Source: Adiantum capillus-veneris
Lineage: Eukaryota; Streptophyta; Polypodiopsida; Polypodiales; Pteridaceae
NCBI GenBank assembly: GCA_014529385.2
Contig: CM043944.1
Coordinates: 91,815,914-91,879,913, forward strand
DNA length: 64,000 nt
Direction: 5' to 3'
Made by a program: the position numbers and the translations under genes. The stretch's first letter is position 1; each line of letters opens with the position of its first letter. Below, in pieces: positions 9,704 through 18,989 of this stretch. The notes below the pieces were generated by a model. That model did not search any database, was not told where the DNA came from, and saw nothing but the letters and a program-made list of their open reading frames with translations.

Positions 9704-11770
9704 CTATTGAGAATTCCTCGTCGAAGAGTAATCCGGTTGTATAGAAACTTTTGGTTGCCATTGCTTCTTCTTTTTCTCTGGTTGTTGTTTATCTTTGTCT
9801 TTGGATTCGTCCTTTGGAGTTGGCTCTTCTCCTTTGGTGAACTTAACTGATTGACTTTCACCTTCGTATTTGATAAGCACTGAATTAGAACTCCAGTCAA
9901 TCATTGCATTATATTGCTTCTGCCATGGTTGTCCTAGCAATAATGGATGTTGTGTAGCTTGGTCTTCAACCACGTAAAACATATGAGGATACACATATTG
10001 GTTAATCTGTATATGTAAAACTGTGCATCCGACAGTTTTGATTGAATTCTCAGAGTAAATCTTTAACTCTTGCTTGACAGTTTGTAGTTTAGTGTCATTT
10101 GTCAATTGTCTATACAAAATGAGTGAAAGTAGGTTAGCTTGAGCTCCTGAATCCAATAGTGCTCTGGCTTTGATTTGGTTGGTTCCTACTTTGCATTCAA
10201 AGATGGGTTCTTCTTTGTCATTATCCATTTCTGTTATACTGACTGCGTTTATTCGTATTGCTCCTTCATTGCGCTGTTTCTGACGCAGTAGTCTTCTTTT
10301 CTCCATTCTTTCCTTCGCCTCGGCTTGCGCTTCCTCCTCAATCTTTTTCTTTTTCTGGACACGCAGCTTTTCTTGATGTATTTTGAGAAGCATGTCTTGG
10401 GTTAGCGGCAAAAGATACTTTTTCACGCTGCATCCACTAATCCAATTGGGCATTTCTTCTCCGTCTAATGTAGCAAGCTTGACGGCTCCACTTGGTGATA
10501 GATCTTTAATCACCAGAGGTCCCATCCCTCGCTTTTTAAGCTTCTTAGCATGCTGTTTCAAAGTGTAAACTAGGACATAGTCCCCAACCTTAAACTCTTT
10601 AGTCCGCACATGCTTATCAAAAAATTCCTTTTGTCGCCTTTTTTGAGCGTAGATAGAAGCTACTGCTTTTAGGCGAAGCTCGTCTAGCTTTTCCAGGTCA
10701 TCTATTCTATCAGAAAGCTCGTGCCCTGTCCACTCTAGGTCCTTAGCCACCCTTAATGTTGAAATCAAGAATTCTATTGGTAAGATAGCATTTAGCCCAA
10801 AAACCATGTTATATGGGGTCGTTCCTATTGATGTTTTATATGCTACCCTATATGCCCATAATGTTGAATGCAACTTCTTGTCCCAGTCAGTTCTCGACTC
10901 AGATACAATCTTCGTAAGGACCGTGCATATGGTTTTGTTTGTTGCTTCAGCTTGTCCGTTTGCTTGTGGATGATACGGGGCTGATTTCCTATGGATTACC
11001 ATGAATTCATCTAGAAGGATCTCTATCACTTCATTTATGAAATGTGTGCCTCGATCACTCACAATTTCTATTGGCAATCCATATCGTACAAAGACGTATT
11101 CATATAGAAATTGTGCCGTGGTCCTGGCATCTCCTTTTTGAGTTGCCTTTGCTTCATTTCCCCACTCTGGATGATTGGGAATGTCGTGAAACACCTCTTC
11201 TTCATCTTCCTTTTCCAGTGTATCGTTCTTTTCAGTTTCTTTTTCGAGTACAGTTCTCAACATGAAATACGGAACCACTTCGTACCCGTCCTTGTCGCAA
11301 AATTTCGTTGTGGGACCATCCGGAATTGCACAAACATCTAGGGTTGCTAGAATGTGTGTCCATTCTAATGGTTCAAACGTGTCCTCTGGAAAGGGTTCTC
11401 CTACATAAGTTTCGTCTTCGATAGCCCTTTCTAAAACACATTCTTCTCGTTTCAGACTTCCACATTTCGAAGCTCCACACATCCATAACTCCTTGGGTTT
11501 ACCTAACCAAGCTGGAAATTCGGATCCCGCCAAAGTAGCTGAATCAAACTCCTCTACCGGTGTTCGGTTCACATCTTTGTAGCTATGGTCTTTCAGGTTC
11601 ACACGTGTAGTGGTTTCCATATTTCTCAAGTATATGTGATCGTAGCCCCAATCTTGGACCATTTTCAACTGTCTCATGAATGGTCTTCCCAATATGATAT
11701 CATAGTTATTCTCCTTGGAAAAATCGACAATAGCAAAAGTATGTTCGTATTCAATGCCGCAAGAAGTCAC
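9704..11770 (-). pseudogene. pol remnant: protease C-term, integrase core half, integrase tail, second retropepsin
   Basis: 688 codons in the same frame as the upstream gag. Residues 1-50 are the end of the first protease (ILGRPFM). Residues 50-200 are the spacer before RT. At about residue 200 the reading jumps straight into the integrase core: SDRGT with D239 and HPQANGQAEATNK with E275 are present, but the zinc-binding HHCC region and first catalytic Asp are gone, as are RT and RNase H. Residues 290-455 are the integrase C-terminal region (KVGDYVLVY, GPLVIKDLS). After a basic coiled segment (460-505), residues about 525-630 form a second, complete-looking retropepsin: ALLDSGAQAN with D540 and LLLGQPW at about 610. 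A protease downstream of integrase is not part of any standard Ty3/gypsy order I know. Integrase is probably inactive. Confidence 0.85.
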
Positions 11771-11869
11771 TACAACTTTCTATAATAACCCCATAGGTTT
11801 CTCCATGTGTCCATCTGCTAATTGGAGTTTCAACCTAGTCTTCCTTATTGCTGGTTTCCCCCATTTTTT

Positions 11870-14800
11870 CTAGATTTCTTTTGTAGCAATGGCTACCCCA
11901 GCTCCGCTGTCTAGTATTGCCATTGTGTTCACTCCTTGGAATTCAACTGGTAAGGTTGTATTCCCCTCTTCACCTTCGCAATACTCTCCGACCTTGTTTA
12001 AGGGTACAGGCTTAGCGTTATTTTGTGGCTTGCTCAACTCCTCTATGCTCTCTTGCAATCTCGATGTTGGATCTTTTATCCCGAATTTCTCCAAGCATTT
12101 TCCTACAGTGGTCCACATATGTGGTCTTAGCCTCAAAAGCTCAGCTAAAGTGATAGTGCATGTCACTGGTGTTGACAAAATCTCTATCAATCCTTGCGAG
12201 TCCACGACTTTTTCTGATGAGATTTTTCGTGAGGGAAGTGCTCTAATCTCGGATTTTGCTTCATACTCTCCTAAGTATGAAGGTAAGGTTTTCAGTGAAT
12301 GAGGTTTGCTCTCCATTGTTCTAACAGAGCCCCCATCTCCCCAGTAAGATTGCAGATCCAAGTCCACTTGAGATCCTGCCTCAAATTCCACTATGGGAGG
12401 ATTCCTGATGTCCTTTTCCCAATTTGTCCGATTAGCTTGGCAACTTAGCTCGTTTGCAAAGTTTGCCTCTCTCACTTGTTTCCAAAATTCATTGTAATCC
12501 TCATCTTTTCCGTAAATCCTCTGTATGACTGGATGAAAACTCTCTATCTCCTGATCGGTTGTGTTCAATACTATGCGGTCATCCTTTTGTGTATTTTCAG
12601 GCTTTTGTGCACTGGAAGTCTTTTCAGCTACCCGTGAAACGATAGTCTCTTGCTGAATTGGGCTTTCCTTTCCACAATTCATTGTTTCTTTTGGTGGTTC
12701 TAATAAGGCTTGTGCAGTCTCGATCATTCTCTGGCACATTTCAAGTCTCTGCTTTTCCAATTCCGCGTTTGGGTATGTCATCCACCTCTGTTCTTGTGTT
12801 TGGTTGTTCTTTAACCTAGCTTCGTAAGCTCTCATCAGTGCGTCCAATGGTTCGTGTACTTTGTCGACTAGCACTGATCCCCCTGAGCTTAAGCTCGTTG
12901 TTTCTTTGATACTCTTTTGTTTCGTTCTTTCCGGGCTCATCTCTCGTTTCCTGTTTTGACTCTCAAGTTTTTCTAATCTAGCTTTAGTTTGCTTTAGTTC
13001 CTCAGCTAGAATAGCGTCTTCACGTTCTTTTCTCAACTTCATGCGTGCTTTTCTAGCTTTCCATGTGTTTTTCTGACTCCGCGGTCCTTGACTAACCACT
13101 TCAGTCGCTAACTTTCCATTCTCAGGTTCTCTAGTGGTTTTCTTAGCTTGAGCTCTAGTAACAACTTGCGCTGGTATCAGAGTTTCATTTTCAGACCCAC
13201 TGCAAGTAGGAATAGTTTCTAGCATATTCATTGTCGTCTTTTGCACTTTGTTTGGATTCTTTGAACAGTCCTCAATGAAGTGAGTAACCCCACACTCAGT
13301 GCAATAAGCGTTAATTCTAATGATTTCTGTATGTGGGCAAACATTCATCAGATGGTCACCTCCACACTTGTAACAGGGTCCTAGTGCTGGTCTTGGTCCC
13401 ATTTGATTCGTCCTTTGTGGATAGGATGGTCTTTGTCCTGTTAACCCTCCATGAGCTATGAACATCAATGTTCTTGCGTCCAAATTGTATCTCTCTTCAT
13501 CAGAAGCACTTGTAATTGTTGGTATTCCAACATTCCCAATCATGCCCCATGGTTCTGGTTGTTTGGGTTCTTCTGGTGGGTAATACATAGTTGGAGACAT
13601 GTGTGCACCAGATTCTTCATAATAGGCTTGAACAGGCACTAAGGCTTGTTCTTCCTGATTCTCTAAGGTTGGTGCATATCTAATGCCCACTGGTCTTGCT
13701 CCTGGTAAAGGTGGTTGTTGTCCCAATACCGGTTGCGGTCTTTTTATCCCCATAGGTCCTGGTACACTTCCCGTTGGGTATCGAGGTACTGGATGTATCT
13801 GAGGTGGTGCTAATTGAGCAGGAGGTGCGTACTGGCGCTCCCTTACATACCCTTTGTTGTAATAACACTCCTCTGTTGGATGATTTGTCCATTTTTGTTC
13901 AATAGCACACCATTTCAGTGTTTTTGGCAATGGTTTTTGGTATGGTGCCATCCTTTTTAGAGCATCTTCTATCATTTGCTCTACATTTGGCATGGTTGTT
14001 GTTTGAACATTCTTTTTAGTGGTAGTCTCGCTCGCTACGGAGGAGGAGCTACTGGATGCAAAATTTGTATCCGCTGACACCTCTCCATAAACCGTACAGT
14101 TATCCACTAAGTACAATGCCTCTCTCGTTACTTGCTCGAAACTTGTATAAGCTTTCAAGTGCAAGTCCTTCTTGAGAGTGTCGTTCCTCAGTCCCTCAAT
14201 AAAGAGAACAGATAGTCTGTCATCTTGTGGTCGTTCACGTACTGGACATCTCTCAATGTATTGTTTGAAGCGAAGTGAAGCTTCCTTCACTTTTTCGTGT
14301 TCTCTCTGTTTAAAAGCATATATTTGTGAGACCGTATTGTGCTTAATCCCTCGTTTTGAGAATTCCTCAGCAAAATCTCTTAGCAAATGGTCAATGTCAT
14401 GGAATCCCCCTATGTTCATTGGTTGAAACCATGTCAATGCAGTACCTTCTAGAGTAAGACCAAATCCCTCGTATTGTGTATGGAAATCTGTTATCTGCTC
14501 AGCTCTTAAGACTTGCTTAAAGAGTGACACATGTGCATACGGATCTCCTGAACCACCATACTTCTTTGGCATACACTTCGCGACTTGAGATGGTCTCATA
14601 CGTCTATGGTCTGCTACCAGTCTCATTGCTCCTGTGTCCCGGCTAAAGCTTTCTCTAGCATCATGGACTTCATGGGTTACCCTTGTCGGTTCCCCCGCCC
14701 TGAATCTACTACTGGGAGGTAAATGTGATGGTTCCGCTTCAAACCTTGGACCTGGAGTGGTATAGGTGGAGATTGGAACTGCACTACCTCGATTCGTCTC

Positions 14801-15766
14801 CATTGACTCTCTGGAATGTAATGATCCCATTGGTCCGAGCTTCGAGTCCCAAGGTTGACTGAAAGAGTCAGCAACCTGAGTTCTTTGTCCTCCTGTTGTC
14901 ATTGAGTTTTGCACTCCAGTTGTTGGTGCTGGTCTATGTGAGCTAGAAGTAACATAATACTGATGTAGTGGTCCCCCAAAGTATGTATATCCTACTAATT
15001 CTTTCTTGCCCATTGTTGAGTATTGCCTGCCATACTTATCGTAAGCGGCAATTTTCACTTCTGATCCCTCTGTGTAGGTAAAGACATAGAGTCTTTTTTT
15101 GTCTGTCAACTCTCCGGTGTAGGGTTCTTCACATCTATAATAGAGATCTTGCTCCCCATTATTATATTTGTATAGCCCCACATAGATGTTATCAGTGTTG
15201 ATCCTTGTAGTTTCATTCTCTCTTCTTAACCTCGCATTAGGGAAGTTCATTATTGGTGCTTTCTCCTCGAGTTCTTCATCTATTTTGGCTTTGGTGCCCA
15301 TCAATCCCCACTTGTCCACAATGTTAGGGTTTAGGACTACCAAGTACATGGTACCCTCGTCATCTAGATATCTATCTCCGCTATAGCTCACAGGCACTAA
15401 GTCCTTGAACTCACTAGGTCTCTCTTCTATCTTTACACAATAGCGGTCCATTCCATCTTTGTAGATCTTGGCACCTTGCTCATTGTCGTACTGGTATTTT
15501 ATGAACAATAGCTTCATGGTGGCGGAAGGGTTTGATGATCCTGCTGCCATATTTTCTCTGTTGTTCAGGTTCAAGTGTTCCAAGTTTTCGGTGAAAATCT
15601 CGTAAGATCTCTCCGAAGAAGTATCAGAGACACTTCCTTCAAAGATCGGCTCTAATGGTTGCACCCAACTTTGGTTTACACTTCCCTCGGTTGATATGAC
15701 ACTTGCTGGTTCCCCTTGTTTTGGTTGATTATTCCGGAGATTCTTGCCCGATCTCAAATTCATCAA
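11870..15766 (-). CDS. gag: gag-protease N-terminal part, 1298 aa
   Basis: A long frame starting MMNLRSGK, an LRSG opening common in plant gypsy gags. Residues 1-400 are an unrecognised N-terminal region, longer than usual. Residues about 405-550 are the retrotransposon gag capsid domain (LTWFQPMN, then AFKQREHEKVKEASLRF). Two zinc knuckles lie at about 796-811 (CYKCGGDHLMNVCPH) and 820-835 (CTECGVTHFIEDC), with variant spacing in the first two pairs. Residues 880-1000 are a basic coiled coil. The first protease begins at the very end with the active site LDSGAG and is cut by a TAG at 11870-11872. A second TAG in the same frame lies near 11783, before the downstream frame opens. Both frames are in register, so two amber codons interrupt the protease. 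Confidence 0.88.
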   Translation of the reverse strand: MMNLRSGKNLRNNQPKQGEPASVISTEGSVNQSWVQPLEPIFEGSVSDTSSERSYEIFTENLEHLNLNNRENMAAGSSNPSATMKLLFIKYQYDNEQGAKIYKDGMDRYCVKIEERPSEFKDLVPVSYSGDRYLDDEGTMYLVVLNPNIVDKWGLMGTKAKIDEELEEKAPIMNFPNARLRRENETTRINTDNIYVGLYKYNNGEQDLYYRCEEPYTGELTDKKRLYVFTYTEGSEVKIAAYDKYGRQYSTMGKKELVGYTYFGGPLHQYYVTSSSHRPAPTTGVQNSMTTGGQRTQVADSFSQPWDSKLGPMGSLHSRESMETNRGSAVPISTYTTPGPRFEAEPSHLPPSSRFRAGEPTRVTHEVHDARESFSRDTGAMRLVADHRRMRPSQVAKCMPKKYGGSGDPYAHVSLFKQVLRAEQITDFHTQYEGFGLTLEGTALTWFQPMNIGGFHDIDHLLRDFAEEFSKRGIKHNTVSQIYAFKQREHEKVKEASLRFKQYIERCPVRERPQDDRLSVLFIEGLRNDTLKKDLHLKAYTSFEQVTREALYLVDNCTVYGEVSADTNFASSSSSSVASETTTKKNVQTTTMPNVEQMIEDALKRMAPYQKPLPKTLKWCAIEQKWTNHPTEECYYNKGYVRERQYAPPAQLAPPQIHPVPRYPTGSVPGPMGIKRPQPVLGQQPPLPGARPVGIRYAPTLENQEEQALVPVQAYYEESGAHMSPTMYYPPEEPKQPEPWGMIGNVGIPTITSASDEERYNLDARTLMFIAHGGLTGQRPSYPQRTNQMGPRPALGPCYKCGGDHLMNVCPHTEIIRINAYCTECGVTHFIEDCSKNPNKVQKTTMNMLETIPTCSGSENETLIPAQVVTRAQAKKTTREPENGKLATEVVSQGPRSQKNTWKARKARMKLRKEREDAILAEELKQTKARLEKLESQNRKREMSPERTKQKSIKETTSLSSGGSVLVDKVHEPLDALMRAYEARLKNNQTQEQRWMTYPNAELEKQRLEMCQRMIETAQALLEPPKETMNCGKESPIQQETIVSRVAEKTSSAQKPENTQKDDRIVLNTTDQEIESFHPVIQRIYGKDEDYNEFWKQVREANFANELSCQANRTNWEKDIRNPPIVEFEAGSQVDLDLQSYWGDGGSVRTMESKPHSLKTLPSYLGEYEAKSEIRALPSRKISSEKVVDSQGLIEILSTPVTCTITLAELLRLRPHMWTTVGKCLEKFGIKDPTSRLQESIEELSKPQNNAKPVPLNKVGEYCEGEEGNTTLPVEFQGVNTMAILDSGAGVAIATKEI

Positions 15767-17172
15767 TTCCCCTGAAGGACTTTAACTTTTCCGTCTCGGC
15801 AATTTGTTTTCCTCAAGTTTTTGTGGTCAGAATTGATCCAAACTGATTGATACTTGGTCAACTGTTTAATCTTGTCAGTTGGACAACTTCTGTTTCATCA
15901 AGTGAGAATTTTGTCACAGTTATGCTGAAAAAGACATTATACGCGTATGATGTCTTTTTTTCACAGATTTTGACTATTTTGGTTATGCTCACTCTCAGTG
16001 GCCCCTTTATGCTCTGTTCTCTCACAAAATTCAGTTTGAACTCTGTTTGAGCAAGTTATGGCTAATTTAGGCTTTTCTTGGCAATTTTCTGCTTTTGACT
16101 TGTTTTTGGGTCAATTGTTATGCAAATGGGATGAAACTTGAAATATAGCCTCTAGATAGCTATTACAATGGATCTGTGTTGGCAAAGTATCAAAATATGT
16201 CCAAAATTAGGTCAAAGACATCATACGCGTATAATGTCTTTTTCATCAATTTGGGTCCAAACTTGATATTTATGCTTTCTACAGTGTTTGTAACAATCTT
16301 GTCAGGTCAGATTTCAAAAATAAGCAGTGGAAGTGCTAAAAGACATTATACGCGTATGATGTCTTTTGTCCCAGATTTTGACTATTTTTTGTTTTAAGCC
16401 TTCTCCAATGTTTATAATTGAGTTTCAAGTGTTTTTGTCAGGTTTGAATGTAAAAACAAGATCTGAATCCAAAATTTCCTATTCTTTGCGTTTCTTGGAC
16501 TCCGACTTGTCTTTTTGGGTTTCTTTGAGTGTTAATGCTCTTGTTTTAAGTTGATCTTAGGGTAAAACCCCCCTTCTAAACACTCTGGCAATGTCAAGTT
16601 TTCAATTTTAGTCTCTGTTTAGGTCCTAAGACATCATACGCGTATGATGTCTAAAGTTGCAGATTTCCAATTTTTCAGCACAGAACTCTTCCAATAGCTC
16701 TTTTAAGTGCTCAGCAACAATCAGTTACACAGAAAATTTTTCTGAACTTTGTTTATTGCATATTTCACTACCAAAACGACTTTTTCAGTGATCTAACATG
16801 CAATCAAACACATCAAGCAAATAGAACACCAATTGATAGCTCTAGATCAGGATCAAATCAGGCCCTACCTAAGCTACTTCTAATCATAAAATGATTTTTT
16901 GCAATTGAAAATATAAAGAGATTTACTACCACACAAGGAGTAGCAAATGCTTTTTATGTCAACAACCACTTAAACACCATCAAAAACAATCTAATCTAAG
17001 CTAAACTAAAAATACTGTCAACACGGAAGACCCAGGAATACCCCACTTCCTAGTATCTCTCGAGACCTTCGGAGTCCACCACTCCTAGATCTTTTTTAAC
17101 TAAAGTATAAAAAGTAGTTTATACGACTCACCTCGTAGGATTAGTCTAAGGTCACCTACTTAGATCTCTCGT
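15767..17172 (-). other. leader between primer-binding site and gag
   Basis: 1.4 kb of non-coding, A/T-rich sequence, a common length for large Athila/Tat elements. It carries four palindrome copies. It presumably contains packaging and translation-control signals, which I cannot locate by eye. Confidence 0.6.
15932..16653. repeat. four copies of the 28-bp palindrome (cluster 2)
   Basis: Copies centred near 15943, 16228, 16351 and 16641, with the same ACGCGT centre and the same AGACATCATACG half-site. Three copies carry a single T-for-C or A-for-G change in one arm (ATTATACG or ATAATGTC). Spacing (about 285, 123, 290 bp) closely mirrors that of cluster 1 (about 285, 135, 285 bp). Confidence 0.9.
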
Positions 17173-17189
17173 CCCCGGCAACGGCGCCA
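17173..17189 (-). other. primer-binding site, tRNA-Asp
   Basis: The plus strand reads CCCCGGCAACGGCGCCA, the 3' end of plant tRNA-Asp including CCA, two bases from the LTR edge at 17192. tRNA-Asp priming is typical of Athila and some Tat elements. Confidence 0.88.
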
Positions 17190-17191
17190 AA

Positions 17192-18144
17192 TGTTATGGC
17201 GGTTACGCCGCTAGCGGAAGCTAAATAGCGAGAACTCAACCAACAACAGAATTTGTCAGACGAGGACGGAGCTTGACCCGCAGGCGCATGGAAACAACTA
17301 GGTGGGTGTCAAATCACCTACTCGACCTTCTAATGACAATCACTACTAAGGAAATCAAATCTAAGTTCTAAAATACGCAAGTGACTGAAATCCGTACTAC
17401 GAACGAATGCTATACGAAACAGGATCTAGAATCATTGAATCGATCTCAAACTCAAGGGAAAGTCTATACACTAGGTAAGAACAACACCCTAAATACTTGA
17501 ACTGCAAAATCAACCTATAACCACTCCGTGCGGCAAACGCGTATGAAGACAGGCCGAAAAATACAGGTGACCGAAACTTGACCCCGATGGTACTAATGTG
17601 TAGCTCTACTCGTTGTGGTTCTATAGATATGCTGCACGCTCTATTCCGACACACGAGTTGGAAGAAAACTCACACCGAAGCTCGTAGGAACTTACCACAC
17701 GTAGAAGCCGATAGCGCACACTCTTGGTATCTGTGCGTAGCTCTCACCGTTGCTAACACAATCGCAGTGTCGCTTCTCCAATGGCGGCCCCGTAGCTCGC
17801 GTAGCAAGAAGATAAGACTCTCTCTCTCTCTCTCTCAGACACAGTCACGGCGCTCAAAAACTCTCTTTTCTTAATAATTGAATCTCCTTTAGGTTACAAA
17901 ACTTTGGCTTATATACCTCAGCCTTGGAGGTGAGAACATCTCTAATTATTTACATCAACAGGTGAAATTACTTCGGGATTACAAGCTGGAAACTCAATTG
18001 AGTCCTGTTACTTAATGAATGGCTCAAATCAAATTTAATGTCGGAAAGACATTTATTACAATCAATGGTTACAAAATGATGGGTGTGAGGAAAAATGTGG
18101 GTGTGATCCTCTGCTGGCTCAACACTTCCTCTGCTGGCTCAACA
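17192..18144 (-). repeat. 5' LTR of the Athila-type element
   Basis: 953 bp. Its outer (U3) edge carries a 20-bp tandem duplication: the terminal CTGCTGGCTCAACA occurs at 18111-18124 and again at 18131-18144, separated by CTTCCT. The target duplication TACTA abuts the outer copy. The internal (CT)n at 17819-17836 is shorter than in the 3' LTR. About 16 substitutions separate the two LTRs. Confidence 0.95.
17908..17915 (-). promoter_or_regulatory. TATA box of the Athila-type element
   Basis: TATATAAG on the sense strand. Transcription would start about 25-35 bases downstream. The GA-rich microsatellite at 17819-17836 would then lie in the transcribed leader, about 75 bases downstream of the TATA box. 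Confidence 0.6.
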
Positions 18145-18149
18145 TACTA

Positions 18150-18540
18150 GGTTTGACATGATTGGACTATTGTTTTCTAGTATCACAGTACTACCTTGGG
18201 AAGGTGCATTTATCAAACGGTTCGGTGGGTGGGTGATTTTTGGAGGGTTAATTTGTTGGATGCAAAGTTGAACCCAATTTATATGTTGTCCAGTCAAAAA
18301 CGGGGTAAGGGATTCCAATCTACGGAGCAAGAATCAAACTTGGGAATGAGGGCCTTGTGTAGCTATTAAATAAAATCATCTTAGGGGAACACTCTAATGG
18401 CTGTGCTCAACCATAACCAAGAAAAAAGTGTCCGTGACCTTGAACCAAGGGTGAACTAGAGAAATCCCACCAGTTGACCTATGAAGGTTAAGTTCGAATT
18501 TAGTCTGATCACTTTGATTGGAAAGTTGGATTCATAAGCA
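18150..18540. other. flanking DNA right of the Athila-type element
   Basis: No open frame, repeat or domain recognised. Confidence 0.4.
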
Positions 18541-18975
18541 ATGGTGCTTCGGGTCTAAGGGATCCGTATGAGAGAAAGTCAATGTTATCACCCCCTTGTG
18601 TTGGACTCAAAGAGCAGGAGGAGTCCTGTCTTGGTGTCGGTGTCAAGCGGGAGTCCTGTCTTGGTGTCGGTCTCAAGCAGGAGGGATGTCAAAGATCATG
18701 ATATATCCATTTGAAGATGGTACATCCGGTGGTCCCTGGGCATTGTCTCACAAGTGATATTAGAGGTAAGCAATGGTGCTTTGGATCTAAGGGATCCATA
18801 TGAGAGAAATTTAATGTTATCACCCCCTTGAGTTGGCAGCGAAGAGCGGGATGAGTCATGTCTTGGGGTCAGTCTCAAGTGGGAGGGATTCCAGAGATCA
18901 CAGTGTATCCCTTTAGAGATGGTACATCTAGTGGTCCCCGGGAATGGTCCTCACAAGTGGTATCATAGTGTAGTT
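18541..18975 (+). repeat. two-copy repeat resembling a copia LTR end plus primer site
   Basis: The block starting GCAATGGTGCTT at 18539 recurs at about 18770, about 230 bp apart, with 'GTCCTGTCTTGGTGTCGGT' also repeated inside the first copy. Each block ends in a TCTCACAAGTG- or CTCACAAGTGG-type sequence followed by TGATATTAGAGG (18757) or TGGTATCATAG (about 18959). The latter is close to the initiator tRNA-Met primer site of copia elements. I read it as a duplicated, decayed LTR end, possibly the 5' end of the copia remnant at 22.1 kb. Confidence 0.4.
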
Positions 18976-18989
18976 TCTATCCTTGGCCA

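Larger units (their letters stand above)
3241..18144 (-). mobile_element. Athila/Tat-type Ty3/gypsy LTR retrotransposon, non-autonomous, 14.9 kb
   Basis: A complete insertion read on the minus strand. The 5' LTR is at 17192-18144 and the 3' LTR at 3241-4187, both with TG...CA ends. The perfect 5-bp target duplication TACTA lies at 3236-3240 and 18145-18149. Order along the element: LTR, tRNA-Asp primer site, 1.4-kb leader with palindromes, gag-protease, integrase C-terminal half, second protease, basic tail, non-coding spacer with palindromes, two overlapping extra ORFs, polypurine tract, LTR. The size, tRNA-Asp primer and extra 3' ORFs fit the Athila/Tat branch. Reverse transcriptase, RNase H and the N-terminal half of integrase are absent, so it cannot copy itself. 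By eye the LTRs differ at about 16 positions outside the microsatellite, which indicates a fairly recent insertion. Confidence 0.93.

Noticed and set aside
7672-16653. Palindromic repeats as a CRISPR-like array
   Set aside because: Spacing is irregular (123-290 bp), copies lie in two clusters 7 kb apart within a plant retrotransposon, and each is a symmetric palindrome. Not a CRISPR.
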